Of a DNA stretch of 34,483 nucleotides, positions 26,172 to 33,418 are shown in pieces; the first letter of the stretch is position 1, and each line of letters begins with the position of its first letter. The stretch spans positions 1-34,483 of the forward strand of contig JAJUIC010000004.1 of assembly GCA_029265595.1 (NCBI GenBank). The letters run 5' to 3'. This DNA comes from Flavobacteriaceae bacterium (GTDB taxonomy: Bacteria > Bacteroidota > Bacteroidia > Flavobacteriales > Flavobacteriaceae). A model generated the notes under the pieces. That model was not told the DNA's origin. It saw only the letters and a program-made list of their open reading frames with translations, and did not search any database. The position numbers and the translations under genes were made by a program.

Positions 26172-26347
26172 GCAGAAGCAACACAATTGGTTCGATGGGT
26201 ACTCTGATGGTTTTACTTTTAAGGAAAGATATCCCAGATTCCCCTGATTAGTAGAACATCACACCAGGCTAATGGCGTACATCCTACTGACTTAGGATTG
26301 GTAGTTTGTGTTCCAGGATTTAAGTTTATGAAATTCAATAAAAAAGT

Positions 26348-27430
26348 ATGAAAGATACAGCTCTTACCGCTACACATGAGGCATTAGGCGCCAAGATGGT
26401 TCCCTTTGCCGGTTATAAAATGCCCGTTTCCTACGAAGGGGTAAACGCAGAACACGAAACTGTTCGCAAAGCTGTGGGTGTCTTTGATGTCTCCCATATG
26501 GGCGAATTTCTCATCAGCGGAGAGCACGCCCTTGACCTGATTCAAAAAGTATGCTCTAACGATGCCTCGAAGTTGAAAGACGGAGCTGCACAATATACTT
26601 ATATGCCCAACGAAACAGGAGGTGTAGTCGATGATTTAATTATCTATCGGTTTAATCAGGAGAAATATCTCTTAGTAGTCAACGCAGCTAATATCGAAAA
26701 AGATTGGAACTGGATATCGCGATTCAATACAATGGGTACCGAAATGCGTGATCTATCGGATGAATATTCCCTCTTCGCAATTCAAGGCCCAAAGGCAGCA
26801 GAGGCTATGCAATCACTCACGGAGGTGGATTTGGCCAACATGAAGTTCTATTCTTTCCAGGTAGCTGAATTCGCGGGAGTGGAAAACGTCATTATTTCCG
26901 CTACAGGATATACCGGAAGTGGAGGATTTGAAATATATTTCAAAAATGAGCATGCACAAACCATCTGGGACCGCATATTTGAAGCAGGGGCTCCGTACGG
27001 CATCAAGCCTATTGGACTGGCTGCCCGGGACACCCTTCGTCTGGAAATGGGCTTCTGTTTGTATGGTAATGATATTGATGAAACCACTTCTCCTTTGGAG
27101 GCCGGTCTGGGGTGGATTACCAAATTCACCAAGGATTTTGTGAATTCTGAAGCCCTCAAAGAGGAAAAAGAGCGCGGTCTGAAACAGAAACTGGTCGGTT
27201 TTGAACTGGAAGGTCGGGGTATTCCCAGACAAGGTTATGAAATAGTAGATGAAGAATCCCAGGTTATTGGGCAGGTTACTTCCGGTACCATGTCCCCCTC
27301 CCTGGGTAAGGCAATTGGAATGGGATATGTCCCCACAGAAATGGCAAAGCCCGGCACACAGATTTTCATTCAGGTGCGTAAAAAGGCAATTCCCGCCACT
27401 GTGGTGAAGACCCCATTTTTTAAAGGTTAG
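26348..27430 (+). CDS. gcvT: Glycine cleavage system aminomethyltransferase (T protein)
   Basis: The protein has 360 residues, the standard length. GcvT takes the aminomethyl group from the H protein, releases ammonia and gives methylene-tetrahydrofolate. Visible family segments are [17 protein letters not shown] (13-29), [10 protein letters not shown] (44-53), [11 protein letters not shown] with the conserved Asp, [13 protein letters not shown], and [17 protein letters not shown], which lines the folate site. The end ([10 protein letters not shown]) is typical. The next gene starts four bases after the stop, so the two are coupled. gcvH and gcvP are not in the window. No glycine riboswitch is seen in the long upstream region. 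Confidence 0.96.
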   Translation: MKDTALTATHEALGAKMVPFAGYKMPVSYEGVNAEHETVRKAVGVFDVSHMGEFLISGEHALDLIQKVCSNDASKLKDGAAQYTYMPNETGGVVDDLIIYRFNQEKYLLVVNAANIEKDWNWISRFNTMGTEMRDLSDEYSLFAIQGPKAAEAMQSLTEVDLANMKFYSFQVAEFAGVENVIISATGYTGSGGFEIYFKNEHAQTIWDRIFEAGAPYGIKPIGLAARDTLRLEMGFCLYGNDIDETTSPLEAGLGWITKFTKDFVNSEALKEEKERGLKQKLVGFELEGRGIPRQGYEIVDEESQVIGQVTSGTMSPSLGKAIGMGYVPTEMAKPGTQIFIQVRKKAIPATVVKTPFFKG

Positions 27431-27434
27431 ATGA

Positions 27435-28253
27435 TTGAAGAAAATATTGATATTTGGAGCAAGTGGTTTCATAGGTAATGCTTTATACAAAGAATTATGT
27501 CCGTATTTCGACACCTACGGAACCTATTGTTCTCCCCATTCGGGACATGAAAAAAATGCAAAGTTTTTCCAGTACGATCTGGAGCAGGAGTCTGCCTCCA
27601 TTGTACTGGAAAATCTTCGTCCCACTATTATAATATCTGCTCTCCGGGGGAATTTTGACGCTCAAATCCGGGCGCATCGGGAAATCATTGATTACGTTCA
27701 GAAGGTTGACTGCAAGCTTATATTTCTCTCTTCCGCCAATGTTTTTGATGCTTTCAGTAATTACCCTTCCCGGGAATACGATAAAACCCTGTCCATGAGT
27801 GTATACGGGCGGTTTAAAATCAAAATTGAAAACGCGCTCTTAAGGCTACCAGAGGAGAAATCCATTATAGCCCGGATACCGATGGTTTTTGGGGCCAAAT
27901 CCCCCAGAATCGCAGAAATCAAACGGCAATTAAACGAAAAAGAGGCCATTGAAGTCTTTTCGAATGTCGTGATTAACGCCACCACCATAGCTAAACTCAC
28001 GCAGCAGATTCACTGGCTCATCAATCAGGATATTCACGGAATTTACCATCTGGGGAGTCAGGATCTTACACACCACAATGATTTGATTAAGGACATCTGC
28101 CTTGAACTAGGGCATGACAAACCACTTCTAAAGAATGTTTACGACTCCAACTTCGATCGTTTTCTAGCCGTGGTCCCGGAATACAATATCCTGCCAGAGA
28201 ACCTGAGAATCTGTATTGAGGAGGTCATAAAAAGCTCTGTAGTAAAGGCATAA
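27435..28253 (+). CDS. SDR-type sugar-nucleotide reductase-like protein (RmlD-like)
   Basis: The 272-residue Rossmann-fold protein resembles dTDP-4-dehydrorhamnose reductase and related NAD-dependent epimerases. The N-terminal dinucleotide loop is GASGFIGN (residues 8-15), and SSANVFD is followed by YGRFK, giving the Ser/Tyr/Lys catalytic pattern (Y-x3-K). The C-terminal part (GIYHLGSQDLTHH) matches the RmlD region that contacts the sugar. No other rml gene is nearby, so the substrate is uncertain. The start is a TTG at 27435, four bases after the gcvT stop. The ATG at 27431 is in another frame and ends after 15 codons. Confidence 0.8.
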   Translation: MKKILIFGASGFIGNALYKELCPYFDTYGTYCSPHSGHEKNAKFFQYDLEQESASIVLENLRPTIIISALRGNFDAQIRAHREIIDYVQKVDCKLIFLSSANVFDAFSNYPSREYDKTLSMSVYGRFKIKIENALLRLPEEKSIIARIPMVFGAKSPRIAEIKRQLNEKEAIEVFSNVVINATTIAKLTQQIHWLINQDIHGIYHLGSQDLTHHNDLIKDICLELGHDKPLLKNVYDSNFDRFLAVVPEYNILPENLRICIEEVIKSSVVKA

Positions 28254-28332
28254 TTTCTCTTTGTTGTTAATCTCCTCTTAACAGGTCAATGACTCTCACA
28301 CTTTATTTTTATTTTCGGTTAAAGCGTGCACT

Positions 28333-28623
28333 ATGAAACCTTTAACCGAATCAGAAATCAAAGATTACCTGAAGAATCTACCGGGATGGGAATATCGAGA
28401 AGGAGCCATTCATACTACCCTGGAATTTGAAAATTTCAAGGAGGCTTTCTCAGTGATGACACGAATATCGTACGAAGCGGAAGCGCAGAACCACCACCCA
28501 GATTGGACCAACAGCTTCAACCAGCTTCAGATATCGCTTACAACCCATGATGCAGATGGGGTTACCGATAAGGATTTTAAGCTGGCAAGAAGTATTGAAG
28601 AAATCCTTGCCCCAAATTCCTAA
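28333..28623 (+). CDS. phhB: Pterin-4a-carbinolamine dehydratase
   Basis: The 96-residue protein is the small enzyme that dehydrates 4a-hydroxytetrahydrobiopterin, recycling the pterin cofactor of aromatic amino-acid hydroxylases. The family signature is complete: EAQNHHPDW (residues about 51-59), a Phe six residues on, THDADGVTDKDF with the conserved His and Asp, and a final amphipathic helix (LARSIEEIL). Length is normal. It follows the RmlD-like gene after 79 bases and could share its transcript. Weak -7-like sequences at 28304-28317 leave open a separate promoter. No phenylalanine hydroxylase gene is visible. Confidence 0.9.
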   Translation: MKPLTESEIKDYLKNLPGWEYREGAIHTTLEFENFKEAFSVMTRISYEAEAQNHHPDWTNSFNQLQISLTTHDADGVTDKDFKLARSIEEILAPNS

Positions 28624-28703
28624 CTTCTGGACCTAATTCGGGCTTCCTTGGGAATTCTCTGGTTTGAGTTCCCTTCAGGACGAGCTATCTGCATTCCCAC
28701 ACC

Positions 28704-28734
28704 TTTATAATTCGAGGCAATTTTGCTAATTTTA
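28704..28734 (+). promoter_or_regulatory. Candidate promoter of yebC
   Basis: TTTA (28704-28707) and TAATTTTA (28727-28734) are separated by 19 bases; each differs from the consensus by one base. The predicted leader to the ATG at 28755 would be about 14 bases. Confidence 0.4.
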
Positions 28735-28754
28735 CCCCGCCAATAATTATAAAT

Positions 28755-29477
28755 ATGGGAAGAGCATTCGAATTTAGAAAAGGTCGTAAACTCAAGCGCT
28801 GGTCCGCTATGTCCAAGGCCTTTACGCGTATAGGAAAAGACATTGTCATTGCAGTAAAGGAAGGCGGCCCCGATCCGGACCACAACTCAAAATTACGAGC
28901 CATTATTCAGAATGCCAAGAGCGTCAACATGCCTAAAGACAACATCGAACGCGCCATCAAACGCGCTTCGGATAAATCTTTAGGGGATTACAAAATTGTG
29001 CTCTATGAAGGTTATGCACCCCATGGAATTGCCGTCCTTGTGGAAACCGCTACTGATAACATCAACCGGACGGTCGCAAATGTTCGTTCTTACTTCAATA
29101 AAACTGATGGAAACCTGGGCACTTCCGGATCCGTGGAATTCATGTTTGACCACACCTGTAACTTCAGGATTGCTTCCGATGGGCAGGATGTAGAGGAGCT
29201 GGAACTGGATCTGATTGATTTTGGTGCTGAAGAGGTCTTTGAGGACGAGGATGGAATACACATTTACGCACCCTTTGAAAGCTTTGGAGCGCTTCAAAAA
29301 GAACTAGAGGACCGGGGGTACGAAATTCTGTCTTCGGGCTTTGATTATATTCCACAGGTAACCAAAAAGCTCACTCCAGAGGAGGCAGAGGATGTAGAGA
29401 AGCTTCTTGAGAAGCTGGAAGAGGACGACGATGTACAGAACGTATACCACACCATGGAAGAAAATAGCGAGGATTAA
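28755..29477 (+). CDS. yebC: YebC/PmpR-family protein
   Basis: The protein has 240 residues, normal for the family. YebC proteins were first described as DNA-binding regulators and are now also linked to relief of ribosome stalling in translation. The N-terminal segment MGRAFEFRKGRKLKRWSAMS leads into the usual ARIGKDI-like helix (FTRIGKDIVIAVKEGGPDP), and KSVNMPKDNIERAIKR, YEGYAPHGIAVLVETATDN and GTSGSVEFMF are all typical. The C-terminus is strongly acidic. The stop TAA (29475-29477) lies two bases before an ATG that was very probably the start of the next gene, a tight translational coupling now disturbed by a 14-base repeat. Confidence 0.95.
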   Translation: MGRAFEFRKGRKLKRWSAMSKAFTRIGKDIVIAVKEGGPDPDHNSKLRAIIQNAKSVNMPKDNIERAIKRASDKSLGDYKIVLYEGYAPHGIAVLVETATDNINRTVANVRSYFNKTDGNLGTSGSVEFMFDHTCNFRIASDGQDVEELELDLIDFGAEEVFEDEDGIHIYAPFESFGALQKELEDRGYEILSSGFDYIPQVTKKLTPEEAEDVEKLLEKLEEDDDVQNVYHTMEENSED

Positions 29478-30393
29478 AGATGTCAAAGCCCCTTCGTCAA
29501 AGCCCCTTCATCAGGAAGCCATTAAAGCTTCCTACCTGAGCATTGCAGGCAATGCCCTATTGGCCATTGTGAAGGCGGTAACTGGAATTTTCGGAAATTC
29601 TTTTGCTTTGATAGCCGATGCTATTGAGTCGACCACGGATGTCTTCTCCTCATTTTTGGTGCTTATCGGCCTGAAATATTCTGCAAGACCTGCAGATCAG
29701 AATCATCCCTATGGTCATGGGAGGGTTGAGCCTCTGGTCACCTTCGCAATAGTGGGTTTTCTGATTATGTCGGCAACAGTCATTGCCTATGAGGCCATCC
29801 GACACATTCTCACGCCTCATCCAATGCCGGAACCCTTTACCCTGTATGTTTTGGGAGGAATCGTTATTGTAAAGGAACTATTTTACAGGTTTATTACCAA
29901 AAAAAGCCAAGAAACAAAAAGCACTTCATTAAAAGCTGATGCATGGCACCACCGCAGTGACGCCCTTACCTCCTTAGCTGCTTTTATAGGCATTACCTAC
30001 GCGCTGCTGATGGGAGAGGGATATGAGAGCGCTGATGATTGGGCCGCGCTGGTAGCTTCCGGAATCATTGTTTACAACGCCTTTATTATACTTCGGCCTG
30101 CCCTGGGTGAAATTATGGATGAACATGTTTATGATGATTTCATTGACCAAATACGGAGCCACGCCAAAAAGGTACCCGGTGTGATGGGCACAGAGAAATG
30201 TTATGTTCGCAAAACCGGAATGACCTATCACGTGGATCTTCACGTTATAGTAAGAGGTGAAATAAGCGTCAGCGCCGGACATAAAATCGCTCACGATCTC
30301 AAAGACCTGCTCTTAAAAGAGATGCCTGCCATAGCGGATGTACTCATTCATATTGAACCTGAAGGCATAGAGCATTCTGACCCCCTTCTCTGA
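29431..30393 (+). CDS. Cation diffusion facilitator with a displaced start
   Basis: A CDF-family metal exporter (Zn, Fe, Mn or Co out, protons in). Metal-site motifs are visible in TM2 (ADAIESTTD) and TM5 (DAWHHRSDA, H-x3-D), with HPYGHGR between. The soluble C-terminal dimer domain (YHVDLHVIV, HIEPEG) is complete. The body is intact, but the ATG at 29480, two bases after the yebC stop, is out of frame: it yields 19 codons and a TGA at 29537. The cause is a perfect 14-bp tandem repeat. Removing one copy gives MSKPLHQEAIKASYLS in frame. As it stands, translation must use an in-frame start inside yebC, such as ATG 29431 (used here, 320 residues) or TTG 29407. Confidence 0.82.
   Translation: MYRTYTTPWKKIARIKDVKAPSSKPLHQEAIKASYLSIAGNALLAIVKAVTGIFGNSFALIADAIESTTDVFSSFLVLIGLKYSARPADQNHPYGHGRVEPLVTFAIVGFLIMSATVIAYEAIRHILTPHPMPEPFTLYVLGGIVIVKELFYRFITKKSQETKSTSLKADAWHHRSDALTSLAAFIGITYALLMGEGYESADDWAALVASGIIVYNAFIILRPALGEIMDEHVYDDFIDQIRSHAKKVPGVMGTEKCYVRKTGMTYHVDLHVIVRGEISVSAGHKIAHDLKDLLLKEMPAIADVLIHIEPEGIEHSDPLL
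29482..29509 (+). repeat. Perfect 14-bp tandem duplication at the start of the CDF gene
   Basis: GTCAAAGCCCCTTC occurs twice, at 29482-29495 and 29496-29509, with no mismatch. The first copy begins with the G of the ATG at 29480. Fourteen is not a multiple of three, so the extra copy shifts the reading frame of the cation diffusion facilitator. Confidence 0.95.
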
Positions 30394-30430
30394 TTGGGAC
30401 TTTAAGAGGAAGAAGGCGCTCCCATCAGCC

Positions 30431-30457
30431 GACAGGAAGGATTTGCTTCCTGTTTTC
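30431..30457 (+). terminator. Rho-independent terminator after the yebC-CDF unit
   Basis: ACAGGAAG (30432-30439) pairs perfectly with CTTCCTGT (30446-30453) around a six-base loop and is followed by TTTTCC. It lies between the CDF stop (30393) and the NYN gene. Confidence 0.7.
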
Positions 30458-30497
30458 CCAAAGCTTTTCAGTACCTTTACTACAGAAAAAAAATCCT

Positions 30498-31232
30498 ATG
30501 GAGATTAAATTAGCTGTCCTTATCGACGCAGATAATATTCCTTCTGCCTATGTGAAGGAAATGATGGAAGAAATTGCCAAGTACGGAAATCCGACCGTGA
30601 AACGAATTTATGGTGACTGGACTCGTCCTCAGCTGGCTCACTGGAAAGGAGTCCTGCTTGAAAATGCGATTAACCCTGTGCAGCAATACGGTTATACAAC
30701 CGGAAAAAATGCAACGGACTCTGCAATGATTATCGATGCCATGGATATTCTGTATTCAGAAAAGGTCAACGGCTTTTGCCTGGTATCCAGCGACAGTGAT
30801 TTTACGCGTTTGGCCACTCGGCTCCGGGAAGCCGGAATGAATGTTATTGGAATAGGGGAAAAGAAAACTCCCAATCCTTTCATAGTCGCCTGTGACCGTT
30901 TCATATACATCGAGATTCTTAAGGACCGAAATAAAGATTCTGACGAGACCCCTAAAGAGAAACAGGAAAAGAAATCCGAGGTAGATAAAATTACCTCAAG
31001 AGTTATTAAACTCATTGCTACGACCATTTCGGATGTTGCTGATGAGGATGGATGGGCCTTTATGGGGGATGTGGGCAGTTTACTTCAGAAAAAACAGCCC
31101 AACTTCGATTCCCGGAACTACGGATATCAGAAATTGACCCCGATGATCAATTCCATTTCAAAGTTTGAAGTAGAATCCCGAGAATCTCACAAGGGGCGAA
31201 ACAAGCTCATCTATGTCAGGAATAAAGAGTAA
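30498..31232 (+). CDS. NYN-domain protein with C-terminal OST-HTH/LOTUS domain
   Basis: The protein has 244 residues. Residues 1-145 form a NYN/PIN-like (LabA-type) nuclease domain. The acidic site is visible in LIDADNIPS (Asp10, Asp12), then TDSAMIIDAMDIL and VSSDSDFTRLATRLREAG. These conserved Asp residues normally hold a metal for RNA cleavage. After a charged linker (KEKQEKKSEVDK), residues about 170-240 match an OST-HTH/LOTUS RNA-binding domain, ending with FEVESRESHKGRNKLIYV. The combination suggests a small RNA-handling enzyme, but its target is unknown. It begins after a terminator. TACCTTTA at 30472-30479 is a possible weak -7 box. Pirin follows after 28 bases. Confidence 0.87.
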   Translation: MEIKLAVLIDADNIPSAYVKEMMEEIAKYGNPTVKRIYGDWTRPQLAHWKGVLLENAINPVQQYGYTTGKNATDSAMIIDAMDILYSEKVNGFCLVSSDSDFTRLATRLREAGMNVIGIGEKKTPNPFIVACDRFIYIEILKDRNKDSDETPKEKQEKKSEVDKITSRVIKLIATTISDVADEDGWAFMGDVGSLLQKKQPNFDSRNYGYQKLTPMINSISKFEVESRESHKGRNKLIYVRNKE

Positions 31233-31260
31233 TTGATTTGTCATCTTATTGTTATCCGCC

Positions 31261-32115
31261 ATGCGTACTATTAGAAGAATCCACCCTGCCCACAGCAGGC
31301 CCATAGGAGATTTAAAAACATTCTGCCCTTTACCCAGTCCCAATCTAAGACTTTTAGATCCTTTCTTATTATTAAACCACCATGGGTATCAGCATTATGG
31401 ACCCGATAATCAGGGCATGCCATTTGGGCCGCATCCACACCGGGGGATGGAAACGGTAACCTTCATTATAGAAGGAGATATAGTCCACAAGGACACAGGT
31501 GGTCACCAAAGTATTATTAAAGCTGGCGGAGTTCAGTGGATGACAGCAGGTAGTGGACTGATGCACGCGGAGCTGTCCTCTGAGGAGTTTAAAAAAGAAG
31601 GTGGACCTCTGGAAATCCTGCAGTTATGGGTGAATCTTCCTGCGCGGCTAAAAATGACTTCCCCCAGCTACATGGGATTGCAGAAAGAAGAAATTCCCTC
31701 CACAACGGTGGATGAGGGAAAAGTACAGGTTAAGGTAGTTTCCGGACAATTTGAAAAGACTTCTGGAGCTTTTGACACCCTTACCCCTGTATCCCTGGCA
31801 ACGATTCATATGAAGACCGGAGGGATCTTTGCAACCAAAGTCCCGACAGAGCATACAATTCTCTGTTATATTATTCGGGGGTCGGTTCAGGTAATGGGCG
31901 AGGTGGTTGGAATGAGAAACCTGATTGAATTTAGCCCGGATGATGAGATGGTGCAGTTGGAAGCAACCAAAGATGCTGTAGTCTTATTTGGGCATGCCAA
32001 ACCACTTGGGGAGCCGGTGGTATCGGGAGGTCCGTTTGTGATGAATACCCAGGCGGAAATTCATCAGGCATATGAAGATTTCCATAACGGGAAATTTGGA
32101 GTATGGCAGGATTGA
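31261..32115 (+). CDS. Pirin-family protein
   Basis: The protein has 284 residues and is a bicupin of the pirin family. The metal-binding N-terminal cupin carries HPHRGMETVTFIIEG (two His) and GSGLMHAE (His and Glu), the four ligands seen in human pirin. Some family members are quercetin dioxygenases and others are redox or transcriptional cofactors, so the role here is open. The C-terminal cupin (YIIRGSVQVMGE) lacks the ligands, as usual. The frame can be extended to a TTG at 31249, but the ATG at 31261 gives the typical MRTIRRIHP start. It lies 28 bases behind the NYN gene and is probably co-transcribed with it. Confidence 0.88.
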   Translation: MRTIRRIHPAHSRPIGDLKTFCPLPSPNLRLLDPFLLLNHHGYQHYGPDNQGMPFGPHPHRGMETVTFIIEGDIVHKDTGGHQSIIKAGGVQWMTAGSGLMHAELSSEEFKKEGGPLEILQLWVNLPARLKMTSPSYMGLQKEEIPSTTVDEGKVQVKVVSGQFEKTSGAFDTLTPVSLATIHMKTGGIFATKVPTEHTILCYIIRGSVQVMGEVVGMRNLIEFSPDDEMVQLEATKDAVVLFGHAKPLGEPVVSGGPFVMNTQAEIHQAYEDFHNGKFGVWQD

Positions 32116-32206
32116 CCCTATCCAGAAAGTGAGCAACAGTCCCAATGATTTTTAGCAATTCCAATCCACAAGGTAAGGCTGGCCTGCGAGAGGAAAATAC
32201 CCCAAA

Positions 32207-33295
32207 ATGAAAGAAGTCATAAAAAAAGAAGTTAAGGGGCTGCTCACCTTAAGGACCAGTAACAGGCCCTGGATGATTCCGTTTCTTGCCGCTATCTGTA
32301 TTGGAGCCCCTCTACTGGCTGGTCTGTACCTGGTGGATCTGCAATCGGGATTATTCGCCTGTCTCAGTGCAATGGTCATTCTATATCTTCCAGCAAAAGC
32401 GCCCGTAGCCGTGAAGATGGTCACCTTGCTAACTTGTGCCTTTGGATTTCTTTTTTCTTTTGCCGTCGGGCTTCTCTTTAGTTTCAACCCCTGGGTGGCA
32501 GCGATTGTTCTGGGAATCTTCGCCACTTTTGTTCACTGGGTGAACCTGTATTTTGCCACCCCGCCACCAGGTAGCTTTTTCTTCGTTATGATTGCTGCGA
32601 TGACCTTGACCTTTCCTTATGAGGCAAAATTAATTCCTCACAAATTAGGTCTTATGGCCCTGGGTACCATCTTCACCTGCACCCTCGGCTTCATTTACAG
32701 CCTGGTTGCTGCCCGTAAACTTCCTGCTAGACAAGACCATCATATTACCACACCACTGCGCAAAAACAGTCAGGTAAACCTAATCGAGGCGGCAATTCAC
32801 GGTTTATTCCTGTTCGGTGCTTTAGCCATTGGTTATCTTGCTGAAATGGAAAATCCCTATTGGGTACCTATTTCCTGTGCGGCAGTGATGCAGGGAGCCA
32901 GCCGATACCACATTTGGCAAAGAAGCTTCCACCGAATCCTGGGAACCTTTGTGGGAGTCGGGCTCTGTTGGATGTTGCTCCAGATAATCACCACCCCTCT
33001 AGAAATGGTACTAGCTATTATTCTACTTCAATTCATCATCGAAATGCTGATCACCCGACAATATGCTCTGGCAGTTATTTTTATAACGCCACTGACCGTT
33101 TTTTTAGCAGAAATAGGAGTACCAATGGCTTCAGATTCCTCTCCACTTATAAGCATTCGGCTATGGGATATTGTTCTGGGAAGTGTTATAGGAGCCATCG
33201 GCGGCTGGGTTCTACACCATGAGAAACTTCGAAAACATACGCTGCGTCAGCTAGAACCCACCGGTTCTCTAAATACTAAAAACCAGTCGAGCTAA
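32207..33295 (+). CDS. FUSC-family membrane protein
   Basis: The 362-residue protein has two sets of about four to five hydrophobic helices, separated by a short soluble stretch (ARKLPARQDHHITTPLRKN). The second half has the FUSC pattern: NPYWVPISCAAVMQG, then HIWQRSFHRILGTFVGVGL, which resembles the fusaric-acid resistance/aromatic-acid exporter block. Related proteins (AaeB, YccS) export aromatic acids or have unknown roles, and the substrate cannot be judged. It starts 91 bases after the pirin gene on the same strand, with no evident promoter in between. The end faces the convergent ccsA-type gene, with a terminator in the gap. Confidence 0.85.
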   Translation: MKEVIKKEVKGLLTLRTSNRPWMIPFLAAICIGAPLLAGLYLVDLQSGLFACLSAMVILYLPAKAPVAVKMVTLLTCAFGFLFSFAVGLLFSFNPWVAAIVLGIFATFVHWVNLYFATPPPGSFFFVMIAAMTLTFPYEAKLIPHKLGLMALGTIFTCTLGFIYSLVAARKLPARQDHHITTPLRKNSQVNLIEAAIHGLFLFGALAIGYLAEMENPYWVPISCAAVMQGASRYHIWQRSFHRILGTFVGVGLCWMLLQIITTPLEMVLAIILLQFIIEMLITRQYALAVIFITPLTVFLAEIGVPMASDSSPLISIRLWDIVLGSVIGAIGGWVLHHEKLRKHTLRQLEPTGSLNTKNQSS

Positions 33296-33363
33296 TCCAT
33301 CTTGCTTACGACCTCTACCTCAGCCTTTCCGTCAGCGTCCGCTGGATAAAGCCAGAATAGAAA

Positions 33364-33401
33364 AAGCCCGGGAATCTCCGATCCCTAAACTACCCGGGCT
33401 T
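33364..33401 (-). terminator. Terminator of the ccsA-type gene
   Basis: AAGCCCGGG (33364-33372) pairs perfectly with CCCGGGCTT (33393-33401) across a 20-base loop. On the minus strand the stem runs into TTTTT, so it ends the ccsA-type transcript. It could also stop read-through from the FUSC gene. Confidence 0.72.
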
Positions 33402-33418
33402 CAACATAATCCTATATA

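Larger units (their letters stand above)
25822..26347. other. AT-rich intergenic region between divergent nnr and gcvT
   Basis: This is the longest gene-free stretch, 526 bases, visibly richer in A and T than its neighbours. It holds one exact -7 box for each side (25939-25932 on minus, 26164-26171 on plus), neither with a clear -33 box. There is no tRNA, no glycine-riboswitch core and no convincing short gene. A 44-codon frame at 26117-26251 is most likely chance. Confidence 0.5.

Noticed and set aside
26189-26196. GGTTCGAT, resembling a tRNA T-arm
   Set aside because: No matching acceptor stem, anticodon arm or D-arm lies at the right distances.
26117-26251. 44-codon frame upstream of gcvT
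   Set aside because: It overlaps the candidate -7 box at 26164 and has no clear helix, motif or conserved start context.
26172-26347. Glycine riboswitch in the gcvT leader
   Set aside because: The conserved purine-rich cores of the glycine aptamer are not visible in this AT-rich stretch. An Rfam search would settle it.
27431-27478. ATG 27431 as start of the gene after gcvT
   Set aside because: It is in another frame and ends after 15 codons. The Rossmann frame starts at TTG 27435.
26813-27514. 233-codon open frame antisense to gcvT
   Set aside because: Opposite a certain gene; the translation is rich in His, Phe and Asn without domain character, and it has no promoter.
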